Shown piece by piece: positions 27,675 through 37,905 of a stretch of DNA of 64,000 nucleotides. The notes under the pieces are model-generated. The model saw nothing but the letters and a program-made list of their open reading frames with translations, was not told where the DNA came from and ran no database searches. Both the position numbers and the translations under genes were made by a program. Every line of letters begins with the position of its first letter. Position 1 is the stretch's first letter. Origin of the DNA: Hydromonas duriensis (GTDB lineage: Bacteria; Pseudomonadota; Gammaproteobacteria; Burkholderiales; Burkholderiaceae); assembly GCF_004363775.1 (NCBI RefSeq), contig NZ_SNZE01000010.1:28451-92450 (forward strand), written 5' to 3'.

Positions 27675-30548
27675 ATGAGCAGTGAAATCAAAATCCGTGG
27701 TGCGCGTACGCACAATTTAAAAAACATTTCCTTGGATTTGCCACGACAAAAACTCGTGGTGATTACGGGCTTATCAGGCTCGGGCAAGTCAAGTTTGGCG
27801 TTTGATACCCTGTACGCGGAAGGTCAACGCCGCTATGTCGAAAGTTTATCGGCGTATGCGCGGCAGTTCTTGCAGCTGATGGAAAAGCCCGACGTGGACT
27901 TGATTGAAGGCCTTTCGCCTGCGATTTCCATTGAACAAAAAGCCACCAGTCATAACCCGCGCTCGACGGTGGGGACGGTGACAGAAATTCACGATTACTT
28001 GCGTTTGTTGTTTGCGCGCGTCGGCACGCCCTATTGCCCGACCCATGATGTGCCTTTGGCTTCGCAAACCGTGTCGCAGATGGTGGACGCGGTCATGGCG
28101 CAACCTGAGGGCACTAAATTAATGATACTCGCGCCTGTGGTGGTCAACCGCAAAGGCACGCATGAGGACTTGTTTGCCCAAATGCAGGCGCAAGGTTTTG
28201 TGCGTTTTCGCATCCGTTCGGGTGGGGGCACAACCAATGTCAGCGCGGCGCAGATTTATGACGTGGACAGCATTCCGACGTTAAAGAAAAATGATAAACA
28301 CACGATTGAAGTGGTGGTGGACCGCGTTAAGGTACAGCCTGACATCAATCAACGGTTGGCGGAGAGTTTTGAAACCGCTTTGCGCTTGGCGGAAGGCCGC
28401 GCCTTGACCGTTGACATGGACAGCAACGCCGAGCAATTATTTAGTGCGAAATTTGCCTGTCCTGTTTGTGATTACGCCATTGCTGAACTCGAGCCGCGTT
28501 TGTTTTCGTTCAACAACCCGATGGGTGCATGCCCTGAGTGTGACGGATTGGGCAATGTCACTTTTTTTGACCCGAAGCGCGTGGTTGGTTTTCCAAGTTT
28601 GTCTTTGGGCAGTGGCGCGATTAAAGGTTGGGATAAGCGCAACACCTATTCTTTTGCGATGATGCAGGGTTTGGCGGCTTTTTATCATTTTGATATTGAT
28701 GCTCCGTTTGAATCATTAGCCGAGGAAGCACAGCAGCGTATTTTGTACGGTTCAGGTCGCACGATGATTCCGTTCACATACTTGTCGGATAAAGGACGCG
28801 CCGTGGTGCGCGAACACACTTTTGAGGGCGTGATTCCCAATTTAGAACGTCGTTATAAAGAAACCGATTCCGCCACCATTCGTGAGGAGTTGTCAAAATT
28901 ACAAAACGTGCAGAATTGCCCTAAATGTCAAGGCACACGCTTGCGCGAGTCGGCGCGTCATGTGCGCGTGGGCGAGGGCAAGATGGCGCGGACATTGCAT
29001 GAAGTGTCGCATTTATCCTTGCGCGACAGTTTGAACCATTTCCAAGCGTTGACACTCAAAGGCGCAAAGAAAGAAATTGCAGACCGCGTGATTAAAGAAG
29101 TGGTCGCTCGTTTACAGTTTTTGAATAATGTGGGTTTGGATTATTTGTCGCTGGAACGCAGCGCGGACACCTTGTCGGGAGGTGAGGCGCAACGGATTCG
29201 CTTAGCGTCACAAATCGGCTCTGGTTTGACAGGCGTGATGTATGTGCTGGATGAACCGTCCATTGGTTTGCATCAACGTGACAATGACCGTTTGATTGAA
29301 ACGCTTAAGCATTTACGTGATTTGGACAACAGTGTCATCGTGGTTGAACACGATGAGGACATGATTCGTGCCTCGGATTATGTGGTGGACATGGGGCCAG
29401 GTGCGGGCGAGCACGGTGGTGTTGTGGTGGCGCAAGGTACGCCTGAGGACATTGAAAAACACCCAACATCGGCGACAGGGCACTTCTTGTCGGGTAAACG
29501 CCGTATTGAAGTGCCGAAAAAACGCCGCACGCGCGATGAACGCGAGTTGGTGATTTATGGGGCGAGTGGCAATAATTTAAAAAATGTAGATTTGCATTTA
29601 CCCGTCGGCTTGTTGACCTGCGTGACGGGGGTGTCGGGGTCGGGCAAATCCACTTTGATTAACGAAACCTTATATTCAGCGGTGGCGAAATCCATTAACC
29701 GCGCCAGCTCGGAAGAACCTGCGGCGTTTGAACACATCGAGGGCATTGAGCATTTTGATAAGGTGATTAATGTCGACCAGTCGCCCATTGGTCGAACACC
29801 GCGCTCAAACCCTGCAACCTATACGGGGCTGTTTACCCCTGTTCGTGAATTGTTTGCAGAAGTACCCGCAGCGAAAGAACGTGGCTATCAACCAGGTCGA
29901 TTCTCATTCAACGTCAAAGGCGGTCGTTGTGAGGCCTGCCAAGGTGACGGCGTGTTGCGCGTAGAAATGCATTTTTTACCCGATGTGTATGTGCCATGCG
30001 ATGTGTGTCATGGTAAACGCTACAACCGTGAAACGTTAGAGGTACAGTACAAAGGTAAAAACATTCACGAGGTCTTGTTAATGACGGTTGAGCAGGCGCA
30101 CGAATTTTTTAGTGCCGTGCCGACCATTGCACGTAAGTTAAAAACGCTGCTCGACGTTGGCTTGGGTTACATTACTTTAGGTCAGTCGGCGACGACTTTA
30201 TCTGGAGGCGAAGCGCAGCGTGTCAAATTGGCGTTGGAGTTGTCCAAACGTGATACGGGTCGCACGTTGTATATTTTAGATGAGCCGACCACGGGCTTGC
30301 ATTTTGCCGATATTGAATTACTGTTAGGCGTGATAGCGCAATTAAGTGGTCATGGCAATACGGTGGTTATTATTGAACACAATTTGGATGTGATTAAAAC
30401 AGCGGACTGGGTCATCGACATGGGGCCTGAGGGCGGTGCAGGTGGTGGGCAAATCATTGCACAAGGCACGCCTGAAGAGGTGGCGAAGTCGGAGCTGAGT
30501 TTTACGGGGAAGTATTTAGCGCCGTTGCTGAAAAAGAAAAATAGCTGA
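27675..30548 (+). CDS. uvrA: Excinuclease ABC subunit A
   Basis: Damage-recognition ATPase of nucleotide excision repair, 957 residues from the ATG at 27675 ([20 protein letters not shown]). Two ABC ATPase modules are present: Walker [21 protein letters not shown] and [16 protein letters not shown], with signatures [14 protein letters not shown] and [14 protein letters not shown]. Zinc fingers are [20 protein letters not shown] and [20 protein letters not shown]. The open frame extends upstream to 27615 without family similarity. Divergent from the MFS gene. Confidence 0.97.
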   Translation: MSSEIKIRGARTHNLKNISLDLPRQKLVVITGLSGSGKSSLAFDTLYAEGQRRYVESLSAYARQFLQLMEKPDVDLIEGLSPAISIEQKATSHNPRSTVGTVTEIHDYLRLLFARVGTPYCPTHDVPLASQTVSQMVDAVMAQPEGTKLMILAPVVVNRKGTHEDLFAQMQAQGFVRFRIRSGGGTTNVSAAQIYDVDSIPTLKKNDKHTIEVVVDRVKVQPDINQRLAESFETALRLAEGRALTVDMDSNAEQLFSAKFACPVCDYAIAELEPRLFSFNNPMGACPECDGLGNVTFFDPKRVVGFPSLSLGSGAIKGWDKRNTYSFAMMQGLAAFYHFDIDAPFESLAEEAQQRILYGSGRTMIPFTYLSDKGRAVVREHTFEGVIPNLERRYKETDSATIREELSKLQNVQNCPKCQGTRLRESARHVRVGEGKMARTLHEVSHLSLRDSLNHFQALTLKGAKKEIADRVIKEVVARLQFLNNVGLDYLSLERSADTLSGGEAQRIRLASQIGSGLTGVMYVLDEPSIGLHQRDNDRLIETLKHLRDLDNSVIVVEHDEDMIRASDYVVDMGPGAGEHGGVVVAQGTPEDIEKHPTSATGHFLSGKRRIEVPKKRRTRDERELVIYGASGNNLKNVDLHLPVGLLTCVTGVSGSGKSTLINETLYSAVAKSINRASSEEPAAFEHIEGIEHFDKVINVDQSPIGRTPRSNPATYTGLFTPVRELFAEVPAAKERGYQPGRFSFNVKGGRCEACQGDGVLRVEMHFLPDVYVPCDVCHGKRYNRETLEVQYKGKNIHEVLLMTVEQAHEFFSAVPTIARKLKTLLDVGLGYITLGQSATTLSGGEAQRVKLALELSKRDTGRTLYILDEPTTGLHFADIELLLGVIAQLSGHGNTVVIIEHNLDVIKTADWVIDMGPEGGAGGGQIIAQGTPEEVAKSELSFTGKYLAPLLKKKNS

Positions 30549-30617
30549 TAAATGTGTGCAGTTGAACGATAATGCACACTCTTTGCAATCAAAAACCAAA
30601 ACACAAACGATATTGAT

Positions 30618-31244
30618 ATGTTTATTTCACATTTTTTACAGTTGCTCATTCGTTTATTGATTGGGGCTTATCCACGCTGGATTGGCTGCAAATCGACGCC
30701 CGTGCAGCGGATTTATTTCGCTAATCACACCAGCCATATTGATACGGTGGCGATTTGGGCGGCGTTGCCAAGGCATTTGCAAGCCAAAACCCATCCTGTG
30801 GCCGCATTTGATTATTGGGGTAAAAATAAATTCAAGCGTTACATTGTGACGAAAGGTTTGAATGCCGTTTTTATCGCCCGCAGTAAAGAGGATCGCACCG
30901 ATGAAGACCCGCTCCAGCCGCTTTACGACACGCTCGCCAAGGGGGACTCATTGATTATTTTCCCTGAAGGTACGCGCAATAAAGATGCATTGCCGCAGGC
31001 GTTTAAGGCTGGGATTTATCATCTTGCTAAACAATTCCCGCAGGTAGAGCTTGTGCCTGTTTATCTCGAAAATCTCAATCGAATCATGCCCAAAGGCGCG
31101 TTTTGGCCAGTGCCTCTGGTGTGCACCGCTCGATTTGGTAAGCCTTTGTTTTTACAGGAAGATGAGGGCAAAGATGAGTTTTTGACACGCGCGCGCCAAG
31201 CCGTTATTGATTCTCGCGCACCGTTTCAACAAGGGGTGGAATGA
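30618..31244 (+). CDS. 1-acyl-sn-glycerol-3-phosphate acyltransferase family protein
   Basis: A 208-residue membrane-associated acyltransferase of the PlsC family. The catalytic HX4D motif is NHTSHIDT (His37, Asp42), and the glycerol-phosphate-binding block is FPEGTRNKD. The N-terminus is hydrophobic (FISHFLQLLIRLLIGAYPRW). It likely makes phosphatidic acid or a related lipid for the CdsA-like enzyme encoded next, which overlaps its stop by four bases. This pairing resembles the E. coli ynb-type accessory lipid genes more than the housekeeping plsC and cdsA. Confidence 0.88.
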   Translation: MFISHFLQLLIRLLIGAYPRWIGCKSTPVQRIYFANHTSHIDTVAIWAALPRHLQAKTHPVAAFDYWGKNKFKRYIVTKGLNAVFIARSKEDRTDEDPLQPLYDTLAKGDSLIIFPEGTRNKDALPQAFKAGIYHLAKQFPQVELVPVYLENLNRIMPKGAFWPVPLVCTARFGKPLFLQEDEGKDEFLTRARQAVIDSRAPFQQGVE

Positions 31245-32227
31245 TGTTTAATCTGAATGTGTTGACTGATTACGAATTGTTTTGGTTTACCTTGCTCGGC
31301 TTGATGTTTTTGGTCGGTGTCGGGCATATCGTCACTTATTATGCGACCAAGCATGCCGAACGCTTGGATTTAAAAACGCGGCGTGTGTTTTTGTTACGCA
31401 CGCAACGACACTTTGCCGCATTTTGGTGGGTGTTTATTGTCTCTGCCTTGGTGAGCATGTTTGGTTTGGTCGGTGCTTTGGTGGTGTGCGCGATTATTTC
31501 TTTCTTGGGCTTGCGCGAGTTCATTACGCTTACGCCTGTCAAGGGCGGGGATTACCGCTCGTTGTTTTTTGCCTTTTTTGTGTTTTTACCACTGCAGTAT
31601 GTCTTGGTTGGAGCGCGTGAGTTTGGCTTTTTTACGGTGTTGATTCCCGTGTATGCGTTCTTGTTGCTGCCTGTTTTGTCGGTCATCCGAGAGGATGTCG
31701 ATAAATTTTTACCGCGAACCGCGTCATTGCAATGGGGCTTGATGATTGCCGTGTACTGCTTAAGTCATACCGTCGCCATTTTGTATATTGATGCGGTCAA
31801 TGATTTCAGTACGCAAAGCCGTGCATTGTTGCTGTTGTTCTTTTTGGTTTTGGTGCGTTGCGCCATGTTGTGGCAACATTTGGCTGATTATTTCTTTCGC
31901 CAAACAGACCGACGCATTGCCGCTCAAATTCACAGTCGCATGACTTGGTCGGGCTTGTTTGTTAGTGTCGCTGCCAATGCGTTGATTGCCTCATCGTTTT
32001 TTTGGTTCACGCCGTTTACATATTGGCAAGCCGCTATCGCGGGTGGTTTGGTGTCGTTTGCTTCATTGTTTGGCCGCTTGGTTATGCGTGGCATTACCTT
32101 GAGTTTAGGCATTAAAGATTGGGGTGAGCTGACGGGAGGCCAGCAAGGCGTGATGGATCGATTGGATGCTGTGTTATACGCTGCACCTGTGTTTTTTCAT
32201 TACGCAGTTTTTGTGACGAAGCCGTAA
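31241..32227 (+). CDS. Phosphatidate cytidylyltransferase family (CdsA-like) membrane protein
   Basis: A 328-residue protein with about eight hydrophobic spans (for example LFWFTLLGLMFLVGVGHIV approximated at the N-terminus). The C-terminal signature region reads LGIKDWGELTGGQQGVMDRLDAVL, resembling the CdsA block KD-x-G...PGHGGVLDR but with QQG in place of HGG. It would make CDP-diacylglycerol from phosphatidate and CTP. The start ATG overlaps the acyltransferase stop (ATGA), with AAGGGG upstream; the next codon is also ATG. The altered signature and pairing suggest an accessory rather than the sole housekeeping enzyme. Confidence 0.82.
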   Translation: MMFNLNVLTDYELFWFTLLGLMFLVGVGHIVTYYATKHAERLDLKTRRVFLLRTQRHFAAFWWVFIVSALVSMFGLVGALVVCAIISFLGLREFITLTPVKGGDYRSLFFAFFVFLPLQYVLVGAREFGFFTVLIPVYAFLLLPVLSVIREDVDKFLPRTASLQWGLMIAVYCLSHTVAILYIDAVNDFSTQSRALLLLFFLVLVRCAMLWQHLADYFFRQTDRRIAAQIHSRMTWSGLFVSVAANALIASSFFWFTPFTYWQAAIAGGLVSFASLFGRLVMRGITLSLGIKDWGELTGGQQGVMDRLDAVLYAAPVFFHYAVFVTKP

Positions 32228-32280
32228 CCATCAAAAATAGCGTTATTAGGTGAGTTTGATATCGAAAGAAGTGAAATCTT

Positions 32281-32661
32281 TTATTCGATAAAGTTAATTT
32301 CTAAACCGTTACCAGCGGGGTCTTTGAAAAATAATTGAACGTGCTTGCTATTGGGGACGTTTTCAATTGTATAAAAAATAAAATGTTGCTGGAGTCGTGT
32401 TTCAAACTCACCTCGATGAGTGGCACGAAAAGCGATGTGGTCAAAAGTATTCTGTGCATGGGCTGGACGTGATTCATCAATCGCAGCTTCAGTCAGGTGC
32501 AATACATCTTGATCTGCCGCATAGAGCCAATAGCCGAATGCTTTAAATGGTGGACGCTCACCTTCATACAAGCCAACAACATCAATATAAAAATCTTTTA
32601 ATTGCTCTAATAATGCACGATGAGCACGTAGGTTGTAATGGCTGAATTTGATTATGCACAT
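32281..32661 (-). CDS. VOC-family protein (glyoxalase/bleomycin-resistance fold)
   Basis: A 126-residue protein from the ATG at 32661, which has AAGGAA five to six bases upstream; the frame runs on to 32772 without similarity. It shows the beta-alpha-beta repeats of the vicinal oxygen chelate fold: FYIDVVGLYEGERPPF, TFDHIAFRATHRGEFETRL, and the C-terminal VQLFFKDPAGNGLEINFIE, where the last Glu is a usual metal ligand. The substrate is unknown. It is divergent from glpF. Confidence 0.85.
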   Translation of the reverse strand: MCIIKFSHYNLRAHRALLEQLKDFYIDVVGLYEGERPPFKAFGYWLYAADQDVLHLTEAAIDESRPAHAQNTFDHIAFRATHRGEFETRLQQHFIFYTIENVPNSKHVQLFFKDPAGNGLEINFIE

Positions 32662-32842
32662 CTTTTCCTTGGTCTTTAAAGGTATTGCAAAATTAGCTTT
32701 GTGACGGTTTGATGAAATGACATGGGGGCGTGGTGTTGTCATTTTTTGCGGATAATCGCCAATATTTTTCAAAATCTCATATGATGTTTGATTTAAAATA
32801 ATTTATCCGCTCTAAGTGTGTAAATAATTATAAACTTGTATT

Positions 32843-32870
32843 TTGACGGAAAATTATAAAAGAGTAGTAT
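32843..32870 (+). promoter_or_regulatory. Sigma70-type promoter for glpFKD
   Basis: TTGACG and TAGTAT are separated by 16 bases, in an AT-rich stretch about 80 bases before the glpF ATG. No second strong promoter is seen before glpK, so it probably drives all three glp genes. Confidence 0.6.
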
Positions 32871-32951
32871 AGGCAAGACATGTTGTTGATGTGATTAAAA
32901 AAATCATAAAAGCAGCATCCCTGTAACGATTTTTTCATCAGGAAGGCCAAT

Positions 32952-33764
32952 ATGAAATTCAGTGCTAAACAAGAGTTTTTTGCCGAGTTGCTCGGCACGA
33001 TGGTGCTTATTCTCTTCGGTTGTGGGGTGGTCGCGATGGTGGTGTTGTTTTCAAACCCCGATTCTCAAGGCGCTCCTCAAATTGTCAATGGTGGTTATAC
33101 TAATATCACGATGGGCTGGGGGTTCGCTGTATTATTGGGTATTTTGGTGAGTGGTACGGTGAGTGGTGCTCACTTAAACCCAGCCGTGACGATTGCTCTG
33201 GCGGCGACTAAGCGATTTTCGTGGGCGAAAGTGCCACACTATATCGCGGGGCAGTTCGCAGGGGCTTTTATTGCAGCGGCGGTTGTATTTACTGTCTATT
33301 ATTCGAAGTGGTTGCAGTTTGACCCCAATTTGGAACATACCACGGGCATTTTTGCAACCTTTCCAGCCGTACCTGGTTTTTGGCCAGGCTTCATTGATCA
33401 AGTTGTTGGTACGGCTTTGTTAATGGGGCTGGTTTTGGCGATTACGGACCACTTAAATAATCCAAACGGTGTGTTTTGGAGCGCGTTGGCGATTGGTTTT
33501 GTGGTGATGGCGATAGGCATGTCTTTTGGTGGCATGCATGGTTATGCCATTAACCCCGCGCGTGATTTATCCCCTCGTTTATTTGCTGTGTTGGCTGGTT
33601 TTAAAAACAATGGGCTGACCGATGGCAGTGGCGTTTGGTTGGTGCCAGTGGTTGGGCCTATCACAGGGGGGTTGCTGGGCGCATGGGTTTATGATTGTTT
33701 TATTGGACGACCCATCAAGCGCGCGCACGAGGTGGCGAAGTTGGAATCAGAATCCAGTGTGTAA
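32952..33764 (+). CDS. glpF: Glycerol facilitator (aquaglyceroporin, MIP family)
   Basis: Inner membrane channel for glycerol, 270 residues, six spans and two half-helices. The two NPA motifs are HLNPAVTIALA and INPARDLSPR; Asp after the second NPAR is the hallmark of glycerol-conducting members rather than aquaporins. An AGGAAGG-type ribosome-binding site lies before the ATG. First gene of glpF-glpK-glpD. Confidence 0.95.
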   Translation: MKFSAKQEFFAELLGTMVLILFGCGVVAMVVLFSNPDSQGAPQIVNGGYTNITMGWGFAVLLGILVSGTVSGAHLNPAVTIALAATKRFSWAKVPHYIAGQFAGAFIAAAVVFTVYYSKWLQFDPNLEHTTGIFATFPAVPGFWPGFIDQVVGTALLMGLVLAITDHLNNPNGVFWSALAIGFVVMAIGMSFGGMHGYAINPARDLSPRLFAVLAGFKNNGLTDGSGVWLVPVVGPITGGLLGAWVYDCFIGRPIKRAHEVAKLESESSV

Positions 33765-33834
33765 CTCGCAGCTAAAATGCTGTAGAACACGTAAACTGAC
33801 GGATAACGATTGAATAAACACGTAGGAGACACAG

Positions 33835-35349
33835 ATGACATCAGAACGCAAACAATACATCCTCGCGCTTGATCAGGGTACGACCAGTAGCCGCGCCATT
33901 GTGTTTGAGCATGACGGCAGCATCAAAGCAGTTGCACAAAAAGAGTTTGAACAGATTTTCCCACGACCAGGTTGGGTGGAGCATGACGCGACGGAAATTT
34001 GGAGCACTCAAATGGGTGTGATGCACGAGGCTTTGAGCAGTGCCAATTTGCGCGCGTCTGATATTGCAGCCATCGGCATCACCAATCAGCGTGAGACCGT
34101 CGTGGTGTGGGATAAAAAAACAGGCGTGCCCATTCATAATGCGATTGTTTGGCAAGACCGCCGCACGGCACCTTTGTGTGACCAGTTGTGTGAGCAGGGG
34201 TTGGCTGAGGTGTTTCAGAACAAAACAGGTTTGGTGCTGGATGCGTATTTCAGCGGCACTAAGGTTAAGTGGATTCTTGATAATATCAAAGGTGCGCGCG
34301 AACGCGCCCAAGCAGGAGAGCTGGCTTTTGGTACGATTGACTCATGGTTGACGTTTAAGTTAACCAATGGCGCCTTGCACATCACTGATGTCAGCAATGC
34401 AAGTCGGACCTTGCTGTTCAATATCCACACTGGTCAATGGGACGATGAGCTGCTCGACATATTGGATATCCCTCGACATATTTTGCCCGAAGTGCGCGCC
34501 AGCAGTGAAGTATACGGCGAAACAGAAGCAGGATTGCTCGGTAGTCGAGTCAAAATTGCGGGCATTGCGGGCGACCAACAGGCGGCCACTTTTGGGCAGG
34601 TGTGCTTTGAGCGAGGTATGGCTAAAAACACCTATGGCACGGGCTGTTTTATGTTGCTCAATACAGGTACGGATGCTGTGCCGAGCAAAAATAAGTTGCT
34701 CACAACCGTGGCTTGGCGTGCCAACGACCGAACCGACTACGCACTTGAGGGCAGCGTGTTTATGGCGGGTGCGGTGGTACAGTGGTTGCGGGATGGTCTT
34801 GGCATCATTCGTAGCAGTGGCGAGGTTGAAACATTGGCCGCTTCGGTTAAGAGCGCGGAAGGCGTTTTTCTCGTTCCCGCTTTTGTCGGTCTAGGCGCGC
34901 CATATTGGGACAGCTATGCGCGAGGCACAATCATCGGCATGACGCGTGGTACAACAGCGGCGCATATTGCGCGCGCAGCCCTCGAGTCAATTGCATTTCA
35001 GAGTGCTGAGGTATTGGAAGCCATGCGTAAAGACTCGAATGTTGAGTTACGTGAACTGCGCGTTGATGGTGGGGCGAGTGCAAATAATTATCTGATGCAA
35101 TTTCAGGCGGATATTTTGGGTGTCCCCGTTGTGCGTCCTAAAGTGACCGAAACCACAGCACTAGGTGCAGCCTATCTGGCGGGGTTGGCGGTTGGGTTCT
35201 GGCAGAGTCAGTCCGAGATTGCCGAGTTGTGGCAAGTGGATCGACATTTCGTCCCCGAAATGTCGTTGGATGAGCGCGAGTCACGTATGGGCATGTGGAA
35301 ACGAGCAGTTCAACGCAGTATGGCGTGGGAAAGTAGCGACTCTGTTTAA
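33835..35349 (+). CDS. glpK: Glycerol kinase
   Basis: Phosphorylates glycerol with ATP, trapping it in the cell. A FGGY-family kinase of 504 residues: [20 protein letters not shown] at the N-terminus, [39 protein letters not shown] and, near the C-terminus, [20 protein letters not shown]. It lies 70 bases after glpF and 48 before glpD. Confidence 0.97.
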   Translation: MTSERKQYILALDQGTTSSRAIVFEHDGSIKAVAQKEFEQIFPRPGWVEHDATEIWSTQMGVMHEALSSANLRASDIAAIGITNQRETVVVWDKKTGVPIHNAIVWQDRRTAPLCDQLCEQGLAEVFQNKTGLVLDAYFSGTKVKWILDNIKGARERAQAGELAFGTIDSWLTFKLTNGALHITDVSNASRTLLFNIHTGQWDDELLDILDIPRHILPEVRASSEVYGETEAGLLGSRVKIAGIAGDQQAATFGQVCFERGMAKNTYGTGCFMLLNTGTDAVPSKNKLLTTVAWRANDRTDYALEGSVFMAGAVVQWLRDGLGIIRSSGEVETLAASVKSAEGVFLVPAFVGLGAPYWDSYARGTIIGMTRGTTAAHIARAALESIAFQSAEVLEAMRKDSNVELRELRVDGGASANNYLMQFQADILGVPVVRPKVTETTALGAAYLAGLAVGFWQSQSEIAELWQVDRHFVPEMSLDERESRMGMWKRAVQRSMAWESSDSV

Positions 35350-35397
35350 TTCATTCGTCATTCATTTTATTTTAACACCTGCAACAAAGGACATCCC

Positions 35398-36945
35398 ATG
35401 AAGCGCTCCGATATTTTACACACCATTCAATCGACAGAAGATTGGGATGTGTTGGTGATTGGAGGTGGGGCGTCGGGTTTGGGTACTGCCTTGGAAGCAG
35501 CGACACGTGGTTATCGCACCCTATTGCTGGAGGCGCATGATTACGCCAAAGGCACGAGTAGCCGAAGCACCAAGTTGATTCATGGTGGGGTGCGTTATTT
35601 GGCGCAGGGCAATATTCCACTGGTCAAAGAAGCCTTGCATGAGCGGGGAATTCTCAAGCGAAATGCCCCCCATCTCGTCCATGACATGGGCTTCTTGGTT
35701 GCGGCTTATAACTGGTGGTCGATTCCATTTTATGGGATTGGCTTGAAACTGTATGACTTCTTGGCAGGCAAGTTAAATCTGCAACCGAGTCGCCGCGTGT
35801 CTCGTGAAAAAGCCTTGGCCTTGATGCCCACCTTAAAAAAAGAAGGGCTAAAAGGCGGTGTACTATATTTTGATGGGCAGTTCGATGACAGTCGGCTTGC
35901 CATTAGCTTGATGCGCACCTTGCGCGATGAGGGCGGGGTCGCGTTAAATCATGCGCCTGTCACGGCTTTATTGAAAGAGGGGGATAAGGTCGTTGGGGCG
36001 AGTTTTCAAGACGCTGAAACAGGGCAGGAATATAAGGTATATGCTAAAAGCGTGGTGAACGCGACGGGGGTATTCGTCGACGACATTCGTCGCATGGAGA
36101 CCCCCGATGTTGCCCCCATGCTTTCACCGAGCCAGGGTGTGCATCTGGTAGTTGAGCGAAAATTTTTGCCCAGTCAGTGTGCGATGATGGTGCCGCACAC
36201 TCAGGATGGTCGAGTGCTGTTTGCGGTGCCGTGGCATGGTCACGTTATGATTGGGACTACCGATACCGCTGTACCGAACATTGATGTTGAACCACGCGCA
36301 TTGGCAGAGGAAGTTGAGTTTATTTTGAATACCGCCAAACAGCACATGACGCCAGCACCGACGCGTGCGGATGTGCTTAGTGTTTATGCGGGTTTGCGGC
36401 CTTTGGTTAAAGCGGATGGCGAAGGTGAGACTAAGTCCTTGTCGCGCAGTCACGTCATTCGCACCAGCGCGGGTGGTTTGGTGACGCTCACGGGTGGAAA
36501 ATGGACGACCTACCGTCGCATGGGGCAAGATGCGGTTGATGAGGTGGTCAAGCGGACTGGCTTGCCTGTCAAGACAAGTGTAACGAGTGATTTAAAACTA
36601 CATGGTTGGTGTGACAATGCGCCTGATGACCATTGGAAAGTTTACGGTACAGATGCGGTAAAGATTCAAATGTTGGCGGGCGCGACGATACGTTTGTCGG
36701 ATGAGTTGCCCAATACAGAAGCAGAAGTGCTTTGGGCGATTCGTCATGAGCAGGCGCGAACAGTCGAAGATGTGTTGGCGCGCCGCATCCGCGCCTTGTT
36801 TCTCAATGCCCAAGCGGCTCGCGACGCAGCACCGCGAGTTGCACAGATTTTGGCGGATGAATTAGGTCGGGATGAGGCGTGGCAACAAGCGCAGTTACGT
36901 GAATTTAATGCGCTGGTTGATGGGTATTTATTGTCACCCGTTTAA
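35398..36945 (+). CDS. glpD: Aerobic glycerol-3-phosphate dehydrogenase
   Basis: FAD-dependent membrane-associated enzyme oxidising glycerol-3-phosphate to dihydroxyacetone phosphate and passing electrons to ubiquinone. At 515 residues it has the dinucleotide-binding motif VIGGGASGLGTALEAATRG, then GTSSRSTKLIHGGVRYL, and the C-terminal DAO_C-type domain. With glpF and glpK it completes glycerol uptake and entry into glycolysis. No GlpR-type repressor gene is adjacent. Confidence 0.97.
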   Translation: MKRSDILHTIQSTEDWDVLVIGGGASGLGTALEAATRGYRTLLLEAHDYAKGTSSRSTKLIHGGVRYLAQGNIPLVKEALHERGILKRNAPHLVHDMGFLVAAYNWWSIPFYGIGLKLYDFLAGKLNLQPSRRVSREKALALMPTLKKEGLKGGVLYFDGQFDDSRLAISLMRTLRDEGGVALNHAPVTALLKEGDKVVGASFQDAETGQEYKVYAKSVVNATGVFVDDIRRMETPDVAPMLSPSQGVHLVVERKFLPSQCAMMVPHTQDGRVLFAVPWHGHVMIGTTDTAVPNIDVEPRALAEEVEFILNTAKQHMTPAPTRADVLSVYAGLRPLVKADGEGETKSLSRSHVIRTSAGGLVTLTGGKWTTYRRMGQDAVDEVVKRTGLPVKTSVTSDLKLHGWCDNAPDDHWKVYGTDAVKIQMLAGATIRLSDELPNTEAEVLWAIRHEQARTVEDVLARRIRALFLNAQAARDAAPRVAQILADELGRDEAWQQAQLREFNALVDGYLLSPV

Positions 36946-37022
36946 ATGACCTGAAAAAATAAACATAAACGTAAAAGGCTTATTGTTTAGGCTTTAGGGT
37001 CAAACGTTGTCCCCACCATTTT

Positions 37023-37889
37023 TTAGCGCAATGTTCGATGCCTAACCAGCACTTGTTCGGGGGCACGCAGGCCTTTGTCGATTAAGCGATCCGCTAAAAT
37101 TTTAGCGATGTAGACAGAACGGTGTTGGCCGCCTGTGCAACCAATGGCGATGGTGAGGTAACTGCGGTTGTCTTCCTCAAAACGAGGCAGCCAGCGTTGA
37201 ATGAATTGTTCGATGTCGCTAATCATCAAGTGTGTATCAGGTTGTGCAACAAGGAATTCTTGCACGGGTGCATCTAAGCCCGTCAGTGGCCGCAGACTGT
37301 GGTCATAAAATGGGTTGGGCAAACAGCGCACATCAAATACAAAATCAGCATCCATCGGAATCCCATGTTTGAAGCCAAAGGATTCAAATAGCACCGTCAT
37401 GCTGTCGTTGCGTAAAGACAACAGGTCTTTAATCCACGTTTGCAATTGGCGCGCTTTTAATTTGCTGGTGTCAATGATGGCCGATACGGCGAGCATGGGC
37501 AACAGGCGTTCACGTTCTAATCCAATGCTTTCAACCAAAGAATTGTCGTTGTTATCTTTGTATTCACGTGTTAAAGGGTGGCGACGGCGGGTTTCTGAGA
37601 AGCGTTGTATAAGGGTGTTGTCGTCGGCCGTCAGAAAAATGGTATGTACGTTAAATCCTTGGGCACGGAATTCATCCACTTGTGACGGCAATCTGGCAAA
37701 GTCAACTGACGAACGCGCATCAATGCTGATGGCGATTTGAGTATGCCCCTGCACGCTGAGGGTGGATACTAAATTTGGCAGTAGGTTGGCAGGTAAGTTA
37801 TCAACGCAGTAATAACTGGCATCTTCGAGCAACCTAAGGGCGACGCTTTTGCCTGAGCCTGATATGCCTGTGATGAGTACGATTTTCAT
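37023..37889 (-). CDS. rapZ: RNase adapter protein RapZ (YvcJ family)
   Basis: A 288-residue nucleotide-binding protein; in enterobacteria RapZ directs RNase E to the GlmZ sRNA and senses glucosamine-6-phosphate. The P-loop is LITGISGSGKSVALRLLED, and the C-terminal domain has FGFKHGIPMDADFVFDVRCL and IGCTGGQHRSVYIAKILAD. It is the last gene of ptsN-hprK-rapZ. GlmZ is not generally found in betaproteobacteria, so the target here is open, though glmS and glmU are in the same window. Confidence 0.96.
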   Translation of the reverse strand: MKIVLITGISGSGKSVALRLLEDASYYCVDNLPANLLPNLVSTLSVQGHTQIAISIDARSSVDFARLPSQVDEFRAQGFNVHTIFLTADDNTLIQRFSETRRRHPLTREYKDNNDNSLVESIGLERERLLPMLAVSAIIDTSKLKARQLQTWIKDLLSLRNDSMTVLFESFGFKHGIPMDADFVFDVRCLPNPFYDHSLRPLTGLDAPVQEFLVAQPDTHLMISDIEQFIQRWLPRFEEDNRSYLTIAIGCTGGQHRSVYIAKILADRLIDKGLRAPEQVLVRHRTLR

Positions 37890-37905
37890 GAGTGTATTAT
37901 CAAAA

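Noticed and set aside
36946..37022. Terminator between convergent glpD and rapZ
   Set aside because: Repeated GGCTT segments are direct, not inverted, so no stem forms.
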